A stretch of DNA of 8,840 nucleotides from positions 1 to 8,840 of the forward strand of contig JAEWJG010000153.1 in assembly GCA_023386675.1 (NCBI GenBank), given 5' to 3'. The notes below the pieces were generated by a model. That model saw only the letters and a list, made by a program, of their open reading frames with translations, ran no database searches and was not told where the DNA came from. This DNA is from Actinomycetes bacterium. Lineage in GTDB: Bacteria; Actinomycetota; Actinomycetes; Actinomycetales; Microbacteriaceae. Within the stretch, counting starts at the first letter, position 1. Every line of letters begins with the position of its first letter. Of this stretch, positions 7,124-8,840 are shown piece by piece. The translations under genes and the position numbers were made by a program.

Positions 7124-8076
7124 GCTCGCCCGACCTGCGCGGCCGCACGGTCGTCGTCAAGGTCCCCGCCACCAGCGCGAACCTCGGCCCCGGCTTCGAC
7201 ACGCTCGGCCTCTCGCTCGCGCTGTACGACGAACTCGAGGTCTCCGTCCGCGACGAGCCCGGCGCGACCGTCGAGGTCACCGGCATCGGCGAGGGCGAGG
7301 TCGCGACCGACGAGAGCAACCTCGTGGTCCGAGCCATCGCGCACACCTTCGACGCCGTGGGCGTGCCGCTGCCCGGTCTGCAGCTGCGGGCCCGCAACAG
7401 CATCCCGCACGGCCGGGGGATGGGCTCCTCCGGCGCCGCGATCGTCTCCGGCATCATGGCGGCCAAGGGACTCCTGGAGGGTGTGGTCGACCTCGACGCG
7501 CAGCAGCTGCTGGCGCTCGCCAATGACATGGAGGGCCACCCCGACAACGTCGCGCCCGCCCTGTTCGGCGGCCTGACGATCGCGTGGGTGACGCCCGACG
7601 GCCCGCGTTTCAAGAAGCTGATCGTGCACCGCGGCGTCTCGCCGCTCGTGCTGGTGCCCGAGCATGTCATGTCCACCGCGCTGGCACGCAGCCTGCAGCC
7701 GCAGTCGGTGCCGCACGAGGACGCCGTGTTCAACGTCTCCCGCTCCGCGCTGCTGGTCGCGGCCCTCATCCAGAGCCCCGAGCTGCTTCACGCGGCGACC
7801 GAGGACAAGCTCCACCAGAGCTACCGGGCCTCGGCCATGCCGGAGACCGACCGGCTGATCACGCTGCTGCGCGAGAACGGCTTCGCCGCAGTCGTGTCCG
7901 GAGCGGGCCCGTCCATCCTCGTGCTGGGCAGCGACCCGAGCCAGCGGCTCGCCGCGGCGAAGCTCGTCGAGGAGGCCGCGCAGACCCGCTGGCAGCCGCT
8001 CATGCTCGCCGTCGACTTCAAGGGCGCCACGGTCGTGCGCGCCGAGTCGACGCGGGCGGACACACCGGCGGCCTAG
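7120..8076 (+). CDS. thrB: Homoserine kinase
   Basis: It phosphorylates homoserine at the hydroxyl with ATP and feeds ThrC. The protein has 318 residues, normal for a GHMP-family ThrB. Motif 1 is VPATSANLGPGFDTLG (15-30). Motif 2, the ATP phosphate loop, is PHGRGMGSSGAA (96-107). Motif 3 is VSGAGPSI (259-266). The start is GTG 7120 in GTGA, overlapping the thrC stop (7121-7123). Upstream there is only a weak GGGG, so translation probably depends on ribosomes finishing thrC. A longer open frame upstream in the same phase runs through thrC out of frame and is not coding. No strong terminator follows: only a 4-bp CCTC/GAGG hairpin (8088-8099) lies between the TAG and the rho promoter, so read-through into rho is possible. 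Confidence 0.96.
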   Translation: MSSPDLRGRTVVVKVPATSANLGPGFDTLGLSLALYDELEVSVRDEPGATVEVTGIGEGEVATDESNLVVRAIAHTFDAVGVPLPGLQLRARNSIPHGRGMGSSGAAIVSGIMAAKGLLEGVVDLDAQQLLALANDMEGHPDNVAPALFGGLTIAWVTPDGPRFKKLIVHRGVSPLVLVPEHVMSTALARSLQPQSVPHEDAVFNVSRSALLVAALIQSPELLHAATEDKLHQSYRASAMPETDRLITLLRENGFAAVVSGAGPSILVLGSDPSQRLAAAKLVEEAAQTRWQPLMLAVDFKGATVVRAESTRADTPAA

Positions 8077-8099
8077 CGTCCGGCGCGCCTCTCCCGAGG

Positions 8100-8108
8100 T
8101 GGTAAACT
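8100..8108 (+). promoter_or_regulatory. Extended -10 promoter for rho
   Basis: TGGTAAACT is a TGN extension followed directly by a TANNNT hexamer (TAAACT, 8103-8108). Transcription would start near 8115, giving a leader of about 215 nt. The -35 region shows no clear TTGACA match, as expected for an extended -10 promoter. It is the best promoter-like sequence in the thrB-rho gap. Confidence 0.5.
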
Positions 8109-8330
8109 GCACTCGCACCCGTGAAGAACCCGCGTCACGAGCGAATCCAGCTTTCCGGGTGATCTCCTAGCAATCACAACGCCACTCCTGCCTGCCCTCC
8201 AGGTCCTCCTCTCGCGAGGAACGAAAAGGGCGACGTAGCGCGGATCAGAACGCAGCACGTACCGGCAGTTCATGTGGCGAAGCTTCACAGACGGCGCGCA
8301 GACGCGCGTCGGGGGAAAGGATCCTCTTCC
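8109..8330 (+). promoter_or_regulatory. Long structured 5' leader of rho
   Basis: The leader is about 215 nt and is visibly poorer in G and richer in A than its coding neighbours. Possible stems are CGTGA (8120-8124) with TCACG (8135-8139), and GTGAT (8159-8163) with ATCAC (8173-8177). CACC (8116-8119) can also pair with GGTG (8158-8161), which excludes the second stem. GACG-CGCG (8290-8298, one bulged G) pairs with CGCG-CGTC (8303-8310) just before the rho ribosome binding site. E. coli rho is known to be controlled by Rho-dependent attenuation in its own leader; similar control here is inferred. No known riboswitch family is recognised. Confidence 0.45.
8164..8212 (+). promoter_or_regulatory. 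C-rich, G-poor tract, candidate Rho utilisation (rut) site
   Basis: In these 49 bases I count 24 C and 6 G, with repeated CCT/TCC units (CTCCTGCC, CCCTCC, CCTCCTCT). C-over-G excess in unstructured RNA is the accepted mark of Rho loading sites. It stands out because the flanking genes are rich in both G and C. It lies about 50 bases into the predicted rho leader, where autoregulation would act. Confidence 0.4.
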
Positions 8331-8334
8331 GTGA
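8272..8334 (+). CDS. Possible 20-codon leader ORF overlapping the rho start
   Basis: ATG 8272 opens a frame of 20 codons (MWRSFTDGAQ...KDPLP) that ends in TGA at 8332-8334. The stop overlaps the rho GTG (8331-8333) as GTGA, the same junction seen between thrC and thrB. That arrangement would couple rho translation to the leader ORF. Against it, there is no clear ribosome binding site before ATG 8272, the peptide has no run of a single amino acid, and rho has its own AAAGGA. It may be chance. Confidence 0.3.
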   Translation: MWRSFTDGAQTRVGGKDPLP

Positions 8335-8840
8335 CTGATGTCGAACTCCACGCCGGGGGCGTGGACACCAGCGACCTGACCTCGCTCAAGGTGGCGGAGC
8401 TGCAGGCTCTCGCCGCCGAGCTCGGGCTCCAGGGCGCAGGCCGGCTCCGCAAGGGCGAGCTGGTCGAAGCGATCGCCGCCGCACGCGCGGCGGGCGCTCC
8501 GGCCGACACCGCCGAGCCGGCCCTTCTCGAGACCACCGAGGTGGAGGCGCCCGCCGCCGCCTCTCAGGTGCTCACCGAACCGCTCATCGCCGAGCCTTCC
8601 AACGCGTCGGCGGTGCTCACCGAAACCGAACTGCCGGGCATCGCCGAGCCTCTCATCGCAGAGCCCGCCGGGGCCGAGCGCGTCGAGCCCACCGTGGGCG
8701 ACCCGGTGCTCCCGCCGGCCGACTCCGCTCAGGCTGCGGACGCGCCGACGGGCGACCAGGCCGGCTCCGAGCCGCGCCGTCGCGGCACGCGCCGCCCCAC
8801 GAGCCCCGACGGCACCGGCAACACCACCCCCCTCCCCACC
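8331..8840 (+). CDS. rho: Transcription termination factor Rho, N-terminal part (runs off right edge)
   Basis: Rho is a hexameric RNA helicase that loads on C-rich RNA and ends transcription. Only the first 170 codons are in the window, open to the end. Residues 15-53 are the Rho N-terminal helical domain: LTSLKVAELQALAAELGL followed by GRLRKGELVEAIAA, which fits the actinobacterial form well. From about residue 55 the sequence is low complexity, rich in A, E, P and T. It contains the repeated pieces VLTE and EPLIAEP, then turns basic (EPRRRGTRRP) near 148. This is the start of the disordered insertion that actinobacterial Rho proteins carry before the RNA-binding and ATPase domains, neither of which is visible. 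The GTG start is supported by AAAGGA (8316-8321), 9 bases upstream. The identification rests on the first domain and on the conserved position after thrB. Confidence 0.92.
   Translation, partial: MTDVELHAGGVDTSDLTSLKVAELQALAAELGLQGAGRLRKGELVEAIAAARAAGAPADTAEPALLETTEVEAPAAASQVLTEPLIAEPSNASAVLTETELPGIAEPLIAEPAGAERVEPTVGDPVLPPADSAQAADAPTGDQAGSEPRRRGTRRPTSPDGTGNTTPLPT
8567..8665 (+). repeat. Two interleaved short direct repeats inside rho
   Basis: GGTGCTCACCGAA occurs exactly at 8567-8579 and 8612-8624. CTCATCGCCGAGCC (8583-8596) recurs with one change at 8652-8665. In protein they give VLTEPLIAEP and VLTE...EPLIAEP. The two copies of the unit differ in length because an LPGIA segment lies inside the second. 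This suggests growth of the disordered region by local duplication. Confidence 0.55.

Noticed and set aside
8088..8099. Hairpin after thrB as an intrinsic terminator
   Set aside because: The stem is only 4 bp (CCTC/GAGG) with no T-tract, too weak to call.
6790..8118. Minus-strand open frame opposite the thrC end and thrB
   Set aside because: Composition is that of a reverse-complement shadow, and the GHMP kinase motifs on the plus strand explain the sequence.
8073..8351. Minus-strand open frame of 92 codons across the rho leader
   Set aside because: It crosses the rho start, ribosome binding site and promoter, has no good ribosome binding site, and its product shows no recognisable pattern.

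Overview
This window looks like ordinary chromosomal core from a high-GC actinobacterium, most likely in Micrococcales (Microbacteriaceae-like; the family is inferred from general protein character and was not searched). The gene order argS - lysA - hom - thrC - thrB - rho is the order I know from mycobacteria and many other actinobacteria. The GC content, GTG starts for thrB and rho, the apparently leaderless argS mRNA and the long Rho N-terminal extension all fit that group.

Layout. Positions 1-70 hold the first 23 codons of a minus-strand gene that begins with a signal peptide and runs off the left edge. A divergent promoter region (71-200) serves it and argS; argS appears leaderless, and a 10-bp inverted repeat sits just upstream of its -10 box. 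argS (201-1904) is followed after 29 bp by an LmeA-like DUF2993 lipid-binding protein gene (1934-2728). A small convergent minus-strand gene (2741-2992) shares a hairpin with it that contains both stop codons. Positions 2993-3147 hold the lysA promoter and a leader of about 80 nt. lysA (3148-4617), hom (4614-5987), thrC (5987-7123) and thrB (7120-8076) overlap start-to-stop and form one operon. A 254-bp gap (8077-8330) carries a good extended -10 promoter and a long structured rho leader. rho (8331 onward) is cut by the right edge.

How the genes work together. The four-gene operon covers the aspartate family: LysA makes lysine from meso-diaminopimelate. Hom makes homoserine, and ThrB followed by ThrC converts it to threonine. 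Homoserine is also the branch point to methionine. ArgS charges tRNA-Arg. Rho ends transcription. The DUF2993 protein is probably an envelope lipid-handling protein and is not part of these pathways.

I see no mobile element, CRISPR array, tRNA, rRNA, toxin-antitoxin or defence gene, and no convincing new multi-gene system. The parts most worth a second look are non-coding or small: the rho leader (a C-rich, G-poor tract, alternative pairings, and a 20-codon ORF that overlaps the rho start), the argS promoter, and the small convergent gene, whose predicted strand/helix order resembles a ferredoxin/ACT-like fold.
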